Assembly: GCA_027257055.1 (NCBI GenBank) | Contig: JAPVLO010000054.1 | Coordinates: forward strand, 3,100,001 to 3,164,000 | Reading direction: 5' to 3' | Source: Cephalopachus bancanus | Lineage: Eukaryota; Chordata; Mammalia; Primates; Tarsiidae | DNA: 64,000 bases | Notes under the pieces: generated by a model | What the model was told of the DNA's origin: nothing | The model's database searches: none | Seen by the model: the letters and a program-made list of their open reading frames with translations, nothing else | Part shown: in pieces, positions 13,436-23,971 of the stretch | How positions within the stretch are numbered: the stretch's first letter is position 1 | Layout of the letters: each line of letters opens with the position of its first letter | Made by a program: the position numbers and the translations under genes

Positions 13436-13566
13436 CTGGCCATTAGAATGTACACTTCATAACTGTTGGAGTTATTTGTCATGTTCACTGGTCTGTCAAA
13501 CACTGGAGCAGAGCCTCACACATAGTAGATACTCAGTCATTACTGCTGAATGAAACAATGAATGAT
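13436..13566 (+). repeat. L2 LINE 3' end, sense
   Basis: ATTAGAATGTACACTTCATA (L2 TAGAATGTAAGCTCCATGA), TTTGTCATGTTCACTGGTCT, GAGCAGAGCCTCACACATAG TAGATACTCAG and GCTGAATGAAACAATGAATG give the standard order of the L2 3' terminus. Confidence 0.8.
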
Positions 13567-13769
13567 ATCCTTTGTTAAAGGTAGTGATTTATAATAGACT
13601 GCTTTTAGTGGCTAATATAATAAATATCCACATATATTCATTTATGTTCTGTCTTCTTTGTTATTGAAAATTGAATTGTTTTTCAAACAACAATTTCAAA
13701 AACTAAGTCTAACAATGTTATAATTCAAAGCACCACCTAGAATATGTCTGATTAAAAAATATCAGTTAT

Positions 13770-13843
13770 GGGCAACCCCTTTGGGTCCCCTTGCATCTTG
13801 GGAGCTTTTCTGTCCTCTCAATAAATCCTGCTTTCTAAAAAAC
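13770..13843 (+). mobile_element. TINE-like LTR-derived short retroposon, copy 1
   Basis: A 74-bp element reading GGGCAACCCCTTTGGGTCCC, CTTGCATCTTGGGAGC, CTGTCCTCTCAATAAATCCT, GCTTTCT and then a short A-rich tail. The core with its AATAAA 14 bases before the end looks like the R region of a gammaretrovirus-like LTR cut at its polyadenylation site. It is flanked by AAAAATATCAGTTAT (13755-13769) and AAAAATCAGTTAT (13844-13856), a near-exact duplication beginning with an A-run as expected for L1 endonuclease. This fits the LTR-derived, L1-mobilised TINEs described from tarsier. A second copy is at 17579. Confidence 0.75.
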
Positions 13844-14089
13844 AAAAATCAGTTATATTGAATTTACTTTAAATACCCAAGAGGGTGAGAAAATGTACAT
13901 AGCCATTATAAACAGCAACTAAGAAATTACAGTTTCCAGATTTATATTTTCTACATAATTTTTATAATTCCTATTACCTTAACACTTTTTGGTATATTCC
14001 ATATGTCAAAATACTCTTCAAGTTAATATTCAAGTGCTTTTTCTAATGTTGGTAATACTACAATGTATACATTACTTAATGTCCATGGA

Positions 14090-14380
14090 TTTTTTTTTTT
14101 AAATTGGGGTCTCACTCTGTCACCCAGGATGGAGTACAGTGGCACACACGGCCACCCCAGCATCGACCTGCTGGGCTCTGGCGATCCTTCAGCCTCAGCC
14201 TTCTAAGTAGCCGGAACTACAAGTGGGTGCTACCATGCCCAGCTAACTTTTTATTTATTTATTTATTGTAGAGACGAGAGCTCAACAAGTTGCCTGGACT
14301 GATCTCGAACCCGCGGACTCAGGCATTCCACTTGCCTTGGCCTCCCAAAGTGTTGGGATTATAGACTGACACCCAGCCTG
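14090..14380 (-). mobile_element. Dimeric Alu, antisense, lineage-type
   Basis: T-rich tail at the left, then right arm (GGGGTCTCACTCTGTCACCC), CATCGACCTGCTGGGCTCTG, a linker expanded to TTTATTTATTTATTTATTG, and the left arm ending GACACCCAGCCTG. The left-arm B-box region (CTCGAACCCGCGGACTCAGG on plus) shares the local lineage's changes. The head is slightly eroded (a few bases missing between AGACTG and ACACCCAG). No clear target duplication seen. Confidence 0.93.
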
Positions 14381-14952
14381 AATGAATATTTCTTTATTAA
14401 CATTTCCTTACAAAGCCATACTTCCAAAGTATATATTGCACCTTTTTTGACTAAAATTTGTTTTCCCCTATTTTTTTTTTGTAGAGAATGATTTTAAAAC
14501 ATAAGTTAACCATAGCTGCTATTTTACATACAGCATTAACTGCCAGCCTTCTCTCCTCAAACAATTTTTTTTATATTTCATAAATAATCTGCTTGCATTA
14601 GATATTATATTACTTTTAATCCCCTTAAGCCAGATAAAATTTTATCTTTGGGTGCATTTAATTTTGTCTTTAATCTGACCTGAGTATTTACTATTCAATT
14701 ATCAATCCCTCAGGCCAATTAACAACTGTATCTTCAGAACATGCCTTATGGTAGAAATAATAACTTTTATTCAAGAAAATTTAGCTAAAGCATTTTCCTT
14801 TAGCTATAGCAATAATTGTTTATTCCCAAGTCCTCAGGGCGCAACCCAGAAAAATTTTTCCATAATTTCTATGAAGCCATCTACACAAAGCAGAATTTGT
14901 ATGTGCAACTTTAAATTGTATTATTGCAATTAGCACGTCTTTAAATAAATAA

Positions 14953-15361
14953 CTGCAGTTTAACAAAGTTTGCCATAGAACCCCTTTCTATAGCCAGAGT
15001 TTTCTCATCAGAAAAATGAAGACAATGAATTAGATGGATTCTGTTACTTTCAATCCTAATATAATTATACAAATCTGACTTTACTGCTGACCACTTTTTT
15101 ACCACTGCAGTTATACTTAGACAGGAGAAAATACATAGTTGAATATAACAATATTATAAAAAAAGAGTGCACAGAACATTTTGAATCTCGGGTCTAACAG
15201 AACAATTTTCCAATAGAAAATTAACAATAATATGCACACTACTGTCTTTCAAACTAAATATTCCTAACATTTTGATATGCACTTGAAACAAGACCTAGAA
15301 GAAACATAGAAATTAATATATGTTTCATTTCTGGAAGGTCTGCATGTATGAATATTTATTT
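14953..15361. repeat. Local duplication, copy A (paired with 16474-17355)
   Basis: CTGCAGTTTAACAAAGTTTG to TGAATATTTATTT aligns co-linearly with a second copy 1.5-2.0 kb downstream. Long exact matches include CAGAAAAATGAAGACAATGA, ATAACAATATTATAA and AAACAAGACCTAGAAGAAAC. The TTTTCTCATCAGAAAAATGA block looks like MIR, but the duplicated unit extends well beyond it. Relative to copy B this copy lacks about 475 bp between 15187 and 15201. Confidence 0.85.
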
Positions 15362-16473
15362 AATCCAAACGCTCTCACACCACATTGAGCAGGGAAGTAA
15401 TATTTATTGGGTGTTCCCTACAGGTTAACAACTGTCCTGTGCAGCCTAAGAACATTTTCTGAAGCAACCCTTAAAGCTGAAGCAATTTACGTAGTTTAGT
15501 TTTTTAATTTCCAACAAGCACAAAGGAATTCAGTCCTTCTAACACTCTACTGGAGGGGTTTCATTGACTCTCTTTGATGACAGTTATTTAATATTTTCTC
15601 CTTTCTCTTAATTGCTCCCTTATTATTAGTGGTGTTGCTAATAGAAATGATAGTTCAATCTATAAAAGTGTAAGCAGCCAGCAACAAACTGAAGATTATA
15701 TGAGGGAGTTGAGAAAAAGCCCAAGATGAAGAGAACTTTATGCACTGGTAGAAAATAAAAGTTAGTAAAGGATTTGGCAAAAAAATAGAAAACAATCATT
15801 TAATCTGGTTTCTAAGCGAATGGAAGAGAAAGACAAAAGAAATAGGAGAGAAAGAAAGGTCATCAGAGCAAAAGTAGACAACAGAAATGGAAAATATGAG
15901 GTAGCAGTAAAAGATGTGCATGGGGCTCTATTTGCTCATTCAGTGAACAAATTTAGCAGGTACCTAGTATAGAGCTTTTCTAGGTTGTGCCCTGAGGACT
16001 TGGGGATAAACAAGTGAAATTATGCCCTGCACTCAGGTTGACCTGCTGACCACCTTTCAACATTTTGTTGTGTATATTCAATTGTCAAGGGTATAAAGTT
16101 CATTGGATATTTACTTAAATCTAATGTCTCGGGGAAATATATGTTTGCTCCAGATTTTCCTCTTAAATATTTCCTTCTCCTCACATACATCTGAAGAGGA
16201 CCAAGCAATATCTCTTTCTCATGTAATTACTTAATCTCCTTTTGTTTCTAATTTTAAATCGATATCTAAGTTACAGATACACAGTTCATTCCTTTTTCTT
16301 TTTGAATTTTAGAGTAAAATGGATGGATGGATGGATAATGACAGGAAATCAGTCCAATAAACATAGTCATAAAAATTGTCAGTATATATGAATCATTTCA
16401 CCAATGCATTGGAAACTAATTATTCTCTAATGCAAACTTGACCAATAGAAATAAGAATGATTCTTTCATCTTC
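15362..16473. other. Spacer between duplication copies, unassigned
   Basis: Unique noncoding sequence; only a short GGAT repeat near 16320 stands out. No gene seen. Confidence 0.5.
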
Positions 16474-17355
16474 CTGCAGTTTAGCAAAGTTTGCCATAGA
16501 GCCTCTTTCTGTGGCCAGTTTTCTCATCAGAAAAATGAAGACAATGAATTCGATGGATTCTGTACTTTCAATCCTAATGTAATTATACGAACCTGACTTT
16601 ACTACTGACAACTTTTCTACAATTACAGGTGTATTTAGCCAAGAGAAAATGTATAGTTGACTATAACAATATTATAATTAAGAGTATACAGACCCTTTTG
16701 TATCTTCTGTACAATCATTGCCATTTGATGTGGGATAATTGAGGCACAAGGATAAACATAATTGTCCATGTTTATTCAGCCTGATTGATAGTGTTGCTTG
16801 TGATATATAACTTGACTATGAGACTAAATTTCAAAGAATGTACTTTGCTACATGTTTCTATTTTGGTTGGGTCACAATGGATACTCATGTGAAATTTGAG
16901 GTTAGAAATGAATCAGCAGCTGATTTGGGGTTCACGCGTTGTCATTTATCAGTGAAGCTCTTCAGCAGTTTCACCTTCCATAAGATTCTCCTTCAGCTTC
17001 TTGATTCCTAGGTCAGGCATGTGTTTGGCTCAATTATGAAGGTTATTAGCTTCTTCTGTAGACATTCATATTATCAAAATCAAAGGCAGCAAGAATAGGT
17101 TTGTGTCTTAACATCCCAATGTTATGCAATAAATGAGAAAGCCGGGTTTGAACTCAGGTAGTTTTTTCTTAAAAAAATAAAAATAAACTAAAAAAACAAT
17201 TTTTCAATAGAACGTTAAGAATACTATGCAAACTACTCTCTTTCAAGCTAAATATTACTAACATTTTGATATGAACTTGAAACAAGACCTAGAAGAAACA
17301 TAGAAATTAATATATGTCTCATTTCCGGAAGGCCTGCCTGTATGAATATTTATTT
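16474..17355. repeat. Local duplication, copy B with extra internal 490 bp
   Basis: Homologous to copy A in two blocks, 16474-16702 and 17194-17355. The intervening 16703-17193 is absent from copy A. That extra part contains a MIR-like stretch (GCCGGGTTTGAACTCAGGTAG near 17141) and ends in an A-rich run. Copy A's short GAATCTCGGGTCTAACAG may be the remnant of the same MIR-like end, which would make a deletion in A likelier than an insertion in B. Confidence 0.8.
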
Positions 17356-17578
17356 GTGAGAACCATACATTTATTGCTCAATTCATCTTTTTGTTATACA
17401 ATTTACCTCCCCATACCTTTTTTGCCCTTCTGTTCTCTTGATCATGTCCTGTTCCTGGTCTCAAATCCAGAATCCACAAATGCATGGTCATGAAACAAAT
17501 CCAGGCCATAAGGAAGTTGCTTTTGGCCCCCTGAGGTTTAAAACCTTTAATTGTGTTAGCTGTCAATATTTAAAAACT

Positions 17579-17670
17579 GGGGCAACCCCTTCAGGTCCCC
17601 TTCCATTGTGGGAGCTTTTCTGTCCTCTCAATAAATACTGCTTTCAAAAAATGAATAAATAAAAATAAAA
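17579..17670 (+). mobile_element. TINE-like LTR-derived short retroposon, copy 2
   Basis: GGGCAACCCCTTCAGGTCCC, CTTCCATTGTGGGAGC, CTGTCCTCTCAATAAATACT, GCTTTC, then an A-rich tail broken by T and G (AAAAAATGAATAAATAAAAA). The body is close to the 13770 copy base for base over about 70 bp, with the same start and same end after GCTTTC. Identical ends in two unrelated sites argue for a defined mobile unit rather than random LTR debris. Target duplication is not clear here (perhaps TTTAAAAACTG / ATAAAAGATG). Confidence 0.75.
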
Positions 17671-17964
17671 GATGGAAGATATCACACAAATGTCCCAATG
17701 TCCAGGTTCTTCTGAAAACTGGGAAGATTTGGATATAGGGCATTAATGAGTGGCTCCATAGCAGTGAGCAAGAACTCCCCAACTCACCACAGTCCCCCAT
17801 TCTTAGTGCCTGACTCTGAGGCCAAGGGTCTGCCATTTGACATTTATTAACATGCTTGTATTACTATTTTATTGTTGAAAAATATTTCTTGTACCACCAT
17901 TTAGAGAAAACTTGGAAAATGAAAGATTAATCAAACCATTCCATTGCTTTTTTTCCTTAAATGC
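17671..17964. other. Unassigned noncoding DNA
   Basis: About 290 bp with no recognised repeat or gene between the TINE-like element and MER5. Confidence 0.45.
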
Positions 17965-18158
17965 CAAGGGTTAGCAGACATTCTGCAAAGGGCCAGAAAG
18001 TAAATATTTTGGGCTTATCTGGCCATCCTTGTTAGTGTCTAAACTACTCAACTCTGCTGCAGCAGTGTGGCATAGACAGTATGCAAACCAGTGGACCTGA
18101 CTGTGTTCCAATAAAACTTTACTTACAAAAACAAGAGGAGTGCTGGATTTGAGGCAGA
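17965..18158 (-). mobile_element. MER5A-type hAT-Charlie element, antisense
   Basis: CAAGGGTTAGCAGACATTCT, AAAGGGCCAGAAAGTAAATA TTTTGGGCTT, CAACTCTGCTGCAGCAGTG and TGTTCCAATAAAACTTTACT TACAAAAACA follow the reverse complement of MER5A in order. The far terminal repeat is reduced to GGATTTGAGGCAG. Nonautonomous DNA transposon, long inactive. Confidence 0.9.
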
Positions 18159-18639
18159 GTTTCAATCCTGTTTTATGATGTCTGTCTGGATGCTCTAGAC
18201 ATGGAGGCTGCAACTTCTACTCTAATTCCTTTTCAGCTTCATTTTCTACCAAAACAACATTTCATCCATTTCTTTTTCATCTCACTTTGGATTCCTTTGT
18301 AAATGTTGGTATTTGTTTTGAAACAGTTATTATAAAATACTGTCAAATTTGTTTATTAATTTTCTGGGTCAGAGAAAGTCAGCCCATGCTGGGAAGTAGT
18401 AAGTGCAACTCTCAAAGACAGCAAAACCGTAGCTACAAAGCTATGAATTTGCTGCTCTTTCCCTCAATACCTTTGATGTTTCCCTGTAGCCTAGTAAAAC
18501 AATGGATGCTGACACCAATTTACTATCTCAGCTTTATTTGTCCTCTCCTGTCCCATGAATGGATTATTTGCTCAAACCATTCTGAACTGCTTGCTATTTT
18601 CTACGGATAACACTTACTTTCTGCTCTCTAGTTCTTTGA

Positions 18640-19045
18640 TCAAGCCTCCTACTACCTAGGACAGAAGGAGATAATTTCAATGGGAATCCAGTTCTATCCA
18701 TATCTAAGGCCTTATTGAAATCATTTATTTTCCATAAAACCTTCCCAGATTCCACCCATTTTAGTGAAGGCCTTCAGCCTCAGTATTACCTTAGCACCAC
18801 AAGGACACTTATTATTAGTAGGTATCATATGAAGTTTCTATTATTTTTATGTATGCCAAAAATGGGCAAATATTGGCAATCTAATATATTCTGCTTATTA
18901 TATAAATAAATTATATAGAAGTCTACACCACTCCTTAAAAGTAGGGATTGTGTCTCACTCATTTTGCTACACACCCAGGTGTCTAACATAATGCCTTGCT
19001 CAAAGAAAAGGATCCACCATCTACCAACGTTGTTGAATTCAGACG
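18640..19045 (+). repeat. L2 LINE 3' region, sense
   Basis: AAAACCTTCCCAGATTCCAC (the L2 AAGCCTTCCCTGA block), then TTAAAAGTAGGGATTGTGTC TCACTCATTTTGCTACACAC and GTGTCTAACATAATGCCTTG follow L2 3' order. Diverged but co-linear. Left end uncertain. Confidence 0.7.
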
Positions 19046-19181
19046 CTGAATTTTAAAAAAAACCCTCAGCGTTAATAGAGTAAAGAAGGCGGTGTGCACA
19101 TCTCTAAATTCTTTTTAACTACTACTACAAGGATGGCCTTCATTCCTGACCTAGATGACTTAAATTTATAAAAATAGTACT

Positions 19182-19207
19182 GGGGGTGGGGGGCGGGGAG
19201 AAGAGGG
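19182..19207 (+). other. G-rich tract with G-quadruplex potential
   Basis: Runs of 5, 6 and 4 G separated by single bases, then GGG after AGAAGA. Four G-runs of at least three with short loops satisfy the usual G4 pattern. It sits at the edge of a 400-bp patch with more CpG than its surroundings (AAGGCGGTG, GGGCGGGG, CTTCCGTGG, AACGGGG, ATGCGGTG, CCCGTTGC). Confidence 0.6.
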
Positions 19208-21109
19208 CCGAGTTGTAGTTGAAAGATGCATTGGTACTTCCGTGGCTGCTGACATTCCTCTACATTTAATGGGTAACGGGGACCCAGGTGTTGTTATATG
19301 ATTAGGTCCATTTCAACCTGAAAGATTGTGAAAATCCTGTGGCCAAAGGAAGCCTCTAGTATTCAGAGTATTAAAATTCTAGTTTGGTAAAATGTGTGAG
19401 GTTTTATGGGCTGTTTTCTATCCTTAAGTTCTTTTCAATACGAGAGCAAAAAAGAAATCTGTTAGCAATGCGGTGCTTGCCACATTCCCGTTGCTAAGCA
19501 AAGGAAAACTAGGGAGATGAGGAAAAGCAAAGGTCTGCAAATCCAAGGCAGTAAAATTCTAATCACCTCTTGGTGTTATGCTTGGCTGACTTTCTGGGGG
19601 AGAGAAGGCAGCAATCTGAATTGGTATGTCCAAAGGTTCAGGAATGTAGTCCCAGTATTCACAAAGGAAAACGCTTCCACTGTGAAGTTTGCAGTTAAAA
19701 AGATATGATCTCTGTTGTAGAAAAGAAACGATAAGGTAATCTCAAGCAGATGATGAGCTCTCAAACATTTTTCCAGTAAGTGGGAATAAAACAGTTACAT
19801 AATAAAAAAAATTATGACCAGTCAAATACCAATCTCTTTTAAAAGGATAGGAGCATCACATTTTTTTTAATCTTAAGAAGGTTTTCATTACTAATATGCT
19901 TAAATGTAAAGTCAGTTCTTGCAGTAATTTGAAAATGTATGTTTAAAACTAATGAAAGAAAACAGAAACCTTACTGTATTTCATCCCTCTAAGGATCCTT
20001 TAGGGCATTTTGAGGTAAAGATAAATTAAAACAAGACCTTTGGATTCTTTGAAATAGAGACCCCACAGCAGGGGAAATTGGGAGAGGGAGAGACAGTGTG
20101 TGTGGGAGAAAGAACCTTTGAATATTCTATAAATAAATATATTATATTCTGCATATCCCATTAGACAGGAGGGTGAACTCAGAAATATTGAAATTTCAGG
20201 CTATTGGCAACAAACTATTATCTTGGATTCACCTTGACAATATAAATGATGAAAAAGAGAAAAAGGGAATATTCCTATACCAAATTCAAATGCTTAGCTT
20301 TCTTAATTTCAATTTAACACGTAAAGAATTGAAGTTCTCATTAAATTACTAAAATGTCTTGATTAGCCTCATTGGTATTATCTTTTATATAAAGTTATCT
20401 ATGACACATTTAAAAATATTTATGTTGCTCTTTCCTGGGAGATTTTTTTATCAACTGTGTGCTATTATGTCCTCAAATAAGAAAAAGGTTATTTGGATAT
20501 TGGATTAAGAAAGATGCTACTCTTTCCAAAAGAAACAAAACAAAAAGAACAAAACTTAAAACTCTAAAATGCTATTTCAGAACAATTATGTCATACTCTG
20601 AAAATCTTTATTCTAAGAATACTCTACCAAAGCAATGGTGGAAAGAAAATCTTTAAAAATTAGCCAGGAAAATGGCAAAAGGCAATATGAGAATTCAAAT
20701 GATCTTCTCCAAATTCAATTGCTCTATTCCCAGCCCTATTTCCCAAGAAGCATTTTTACTGATATACACCAATTCCAAGTCATTCGAGTCTTAGTATCAG
20801 GCCCATGCTTCTTGTTCACATGTATATGAGTTCTTGCCAAATTTTCACAGGCATGATGGGGAATGAAATTGTCCATGACATGATGGAGTACATCAGGAAA
20901 GATCTGTCTAATGAAGGTCTTCAAAAGTGATAAATCAAAACAGGAAAGTGGCTGATGTCCAGAAAAGAAAACAATTTCCTTAGGTCCTTGTATAGATGAT
21001 GGGTCCAGGGGGAGGAAAAATCTGGAGGAGCAGGCAGGTGCCTGCACATACACCAAAGCAGGGAACAACATGCAGTTCAACAAGAGCAATGCTAGGAAAT
21101 GATGGTCTT
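19208..21109. other. Unassigned noncoding DNA
   Basis: No named repeat or gene. The first 300 bp carry the locally raised CpG noted above. A 117-codon antisense open frame near 20736-21089 shows no domain. Confidence 0.45.
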
Positions 21110-21360
21110 AAATCCTGACCAGGGTAGGGACCTTCTGTTCAAAGCTCTGGCTTTATACATATAAAGGGGTTGATCTTTCCCCATCAAGTCAGTGACTGGA
21201 CCTGAGACTCTACACTATCCCTTATCAGCTCCTTTAAAATGTGTCCACATGTAAATAGACCTTTTTATTAAACTTTCCTCACATTTTCCTGTTGAAGTCT
21301 ACTGTCTGTCTCTTGTGGAGTCTCTTCATCCAAGTTATGAAGGAAAGGATGAACACAACC
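21110..21360 (+). mobile_element. Possible unnamed ERV LTR fragment
   Basis: The order is suggestive of a U3-R-U5: a TATA-like TTTATACATATAAAGG near 21152, a further 90 bp to CCTTTTTATTAAACTTTCCT (an ATTAAA polyadenylation-like site), then a pyrimidine-rich CTACTGTCTGTCTCTTGTGG. No family recognised and no TG/CA ends fixed; it could be chance. Confidence 0.3.
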
Positions 21361-21899
21361 TCACCAAGGCAAAAAGTCTTAAAATGTTACAACTCATCAC
21401 CAAAAGCTTCTCTTCTAGCTGATATCCAACAATTGATTGACATTTCCAAGTTCATCTCAATGTATTAGCATCATATACACATTTCTTGTTCACAAGTACT
21501 TCGGCAAAGACCTAGTCAAATATTCACACAAATCCATGACATGAGGTCTATATTATGTATATCTATCTTGGATCACCAGCCTCCAAATCTAACTTACTTT
21601 TTCCTCAAAGGGAAATGAAATCATTTTACTCTAATCATTCTTAGTAAACCCAGGATGATTCTTAACAATCATCTCCAATCTCTCTTAGTGTTCACTCTCT
21701 TTTCACGGGTGGATTCCAGATTCCTGCTTATGACTGATATCATATCACCAATCTAATTCATCTAGAAATTGGGAAATTAAGCTTCTTTTTAAAAAATATC
21801 ACCCTTTGGTCAATTATACTCTTCCAGCCCCTCTCCCATTCTTCATAACTCGACAGAATAACAGAGATCAATATATTATTGCATTTATTCCACTATTAT

Positions 21900-22052
21900 A
21901 TAATTAACTTGTCTTATGTTGGTTTTACCTAAAGACTGTGAACACTTGAGGGCAGGGATTGTATCTTATTCATCTCAACACTGACATTATCTCTAGCACC
22001 TAGGAAAATGTCAGGGTATTACAGATGCACAGTAACGGTTTGCTGAATCGAG
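21900..22052 (+). repeat. L2 LINE 3' end, sense
   Basis: AAAGACTGTGAACACTTGAG GGCAGGGATTGTATCTTATT CATCTC is the L2 'CTGTGAGCTCCTTGAGGGCAGGGAC' block; CTCTAGCACCTAGGAAAATG and GTTTGCTGAATCGAG complete the terminus. Confidence 0.85.
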
Positions 22053-22705
22053 TATAAAGCACCAATGTGGTGTTATAACACTTCCTCATAATCTTGGACT
22101 TTAGGTCCTTCTCACTAGTGCTATGTCCTATCCAATCTAATATTTACTTCCTTTGATAGAGAAACTGTCATGTTGGGGGAAGACAGGTAAAGTATGACTC
22201 CTTCCTGAGAAGGGTTTATGGTAGAGTTATCACTTCTCCTTCTGACTTCTTGTCCTGAACATAGTTATAAAGTTTTCTCATCTTTAGCACTTTCAGCCTT
22301 TGACACATTTCTATAGGCCTCTGACACTTGTGCTTGGTTACTGGGCTCTTCTCCAAACCTCATGTCCTTTATCTTCTGTGTCCTCATTAGAGAACTTCTC
22401 ACCCAGTCATTTATGTGCAGGACAACTTTCCCATGCCTTCCTCATCATAATCCATAGCTATTATTCTATTTGAATTTCAGTTCTGGGAGCCTCGCAAATT
22501 ATTCAACAGTCTTTTTGTTTCATGCCAAACGGCTGTATTATCCACCAATGAGGTTTAGTTTTCAGTAAAGAGGGCACAAAATCATTCTCTGCTGGCAATG
22601 ATGTGGATCTTTGGCACCCAGGGTTTTGAATACGGCTCATACAAATAAAGCAGTTTTGAAATAGGCTTTGGACTATAAATGGTTGATTTTTAAGGGTGTT
22701 TTCAT
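22053..22705. other. Unassigned noncoding DNA
   Basis: Some blocks could be extended old LINE sequence, but none is firm. No gene seen. Confidence 0.4.
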
Positions 22706-23022
22706 TGGCTCAGACATAACCTTTTCAGGTTATGCTCTACTTACTAGTCTGTGACCTTAAGTGAAACATGCCTAAGCCTCAGTTTCTTCATCTGTAACAT
22801 GGAGAGCCTAATAGGATCTACCCCATGAAGTAGTCATGAAGGTTCAGAGAATAAGCTCAGTGAGTGGCATGTAGGAAATCGTCAATAGATGTGACAAAAT
22901 TAACGTAACTGCAGAATTACTATAGATAGGAGAATTCCAGACAAGCCAGGCACAGAAAAGACTAAAAACTCTTATTATCCTTTTAGAAGTGATCCACTGC
23001 AAACCAAGGGAAATTCTGGTAA
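22706..23022. repeat. Local duplication, copy 1 (contains sense MIR)
   Basis: The first half is MIR: CTCTACTTACTAGTCTGTGA CCTTAAG, CCTCAGTTTCTTCATCTGTA AC. The second half (CTGCAGAATTACTATAGATA GGAGAATTCCAGACAAGC...) is non-MIR flank. The whole block recurs at 23630-23971 with high identity. This copy lacks 18 bp (ATACATAAAGCACCCAGT-type) present in the other. Confidence 0.9.
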
Positions 23023-23282
23023 AAGGACAACACAGAGAAAGGAGAAGGAATTCTTTTCTCTGCATCCGAAGTTCTACAGGTTATCAGATTGGGCTCTGAT
23101 GATCTAAAAAAAGAGAATCTGGCAGAAAACGTAGTTGACAACAATTGCAACCTAAAACAACATCTGTTATGTGAATTGTGACATTTGCTGTCATTTTATA
23201 GGTTTGGGTTTGCAAGACTAATCTGCAGAACTGTTTATTCCTGCCTCATGAGGAATTAGCATTGGGCTAATATAAGGAGAAC

Positions 23283-23400
23283 AGAGCTCTGAACTCAATT
23301 CTGTCACTAATTTACTGACTGAGGAAAAGCAAGGCTCTTTACCTCCCTAGGTTTAAGTGAAGATGAGATTTCTCATCTTGACTTGTGTTATCTTTCCTCT
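23283..23400 (+). repeat. MIR SINE fragment, sense
   Basis: TCTGAACTCAATTCTGTCAC TAATTTACTGACTGAGG and GCTCTTTACCTCCCTAGG resemble the MIR AATCCCGGCTCTGCCACTTACTAGC / TTACTTAACCTCTC order. Diverged. Confidence 0.5.
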
Positions 23401-23573
23401 TTTTAAAATTTGGTGAGTAAATGTTTGCTAACATCTCTTCCTGTTCTGATATTCAATGATTCCCTGAAATAAGCAATTAGCTAAAGGAGGTGCTTTTTGG
23501 ACTGGAATGAATGAGCTAGCTCTACAAGTTGCCTGTACCATGGCTATTGTCTTGGGGTAGAGCCTTAAAAAAC

Positions 23574-23605
23574 AACAACAACAACAACAAAAAAAAAAAA
23601 AACTC
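23574..23605 (+). repeat. (CAA)n plus poly-A tract
   Basis: AACAACAACAACAACAACAA followed by an uninterrupted A-run. It could be the tail of an old retroposon but no body is recognised before it. Confidence 0.85.
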
Positions 23606-23629
23606 AGTCTATGAATGAAGAATATGTTT

Positions 23630-23971
23630 CTGGCATCAGGCAGTTTTCAGTTCAAATTCGGATTGCTCTACTTACTAGTCTGTGAACTTAAGCAAAACAT
23701 GCCTGAGCCTCGGTTTCTTCATCTGTAACATGGAGATCCTAATAGGATCAACTTCATGAAGTTGTCATGAAGGTTCAGAGAATAAGCATACATAAAGCAC
23801 CCAGTTCAGTGAGTGGCATGTAGGAAATCCCCAATAAATGTAACAAAATTAACATAACTGCAGAATTACTATAGATAGGAGAATTCCAGACAAGCTAGAC
23901 ATAGAAAAGACTAAAAACTTTTATTATCCTTTTAGAAGAGATTTACTCCAAACCAAGGGAAATTCTGGTAA
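23630..23971. repeat. Local duplication, copy 2 (contains sense MIR)
   Basis: Partner of 22706-23022. Offset changes from about 931 at the left to 949 at the right, accounted for by the 18-bp indel at GAATAAGC|ATACATAAAGCACCCAGT|TCAGTG. Homology ends abruptly after AAATTCTGGTAA on the right. This copy keeps the MIR B-box-like TTCAAATTCGG that copy 1 has lost. Confidence 0.9.

Noticed and set aside
16703..17193. Processed pseudogene (ends in an A-rich run)
   Set aside because: No coding similarity in any frame and MIR-like content; the A-rich run is impure and no target duplications bracket it.
13770..17670. TINE pair as part of the 15.0/16.5-kb duplication
   Set aside because: They are 3.8 kb apart, a different offset from the 1.5-2.0 kb duplication, their flanks differ, and each sits outside the duplicated blocks.
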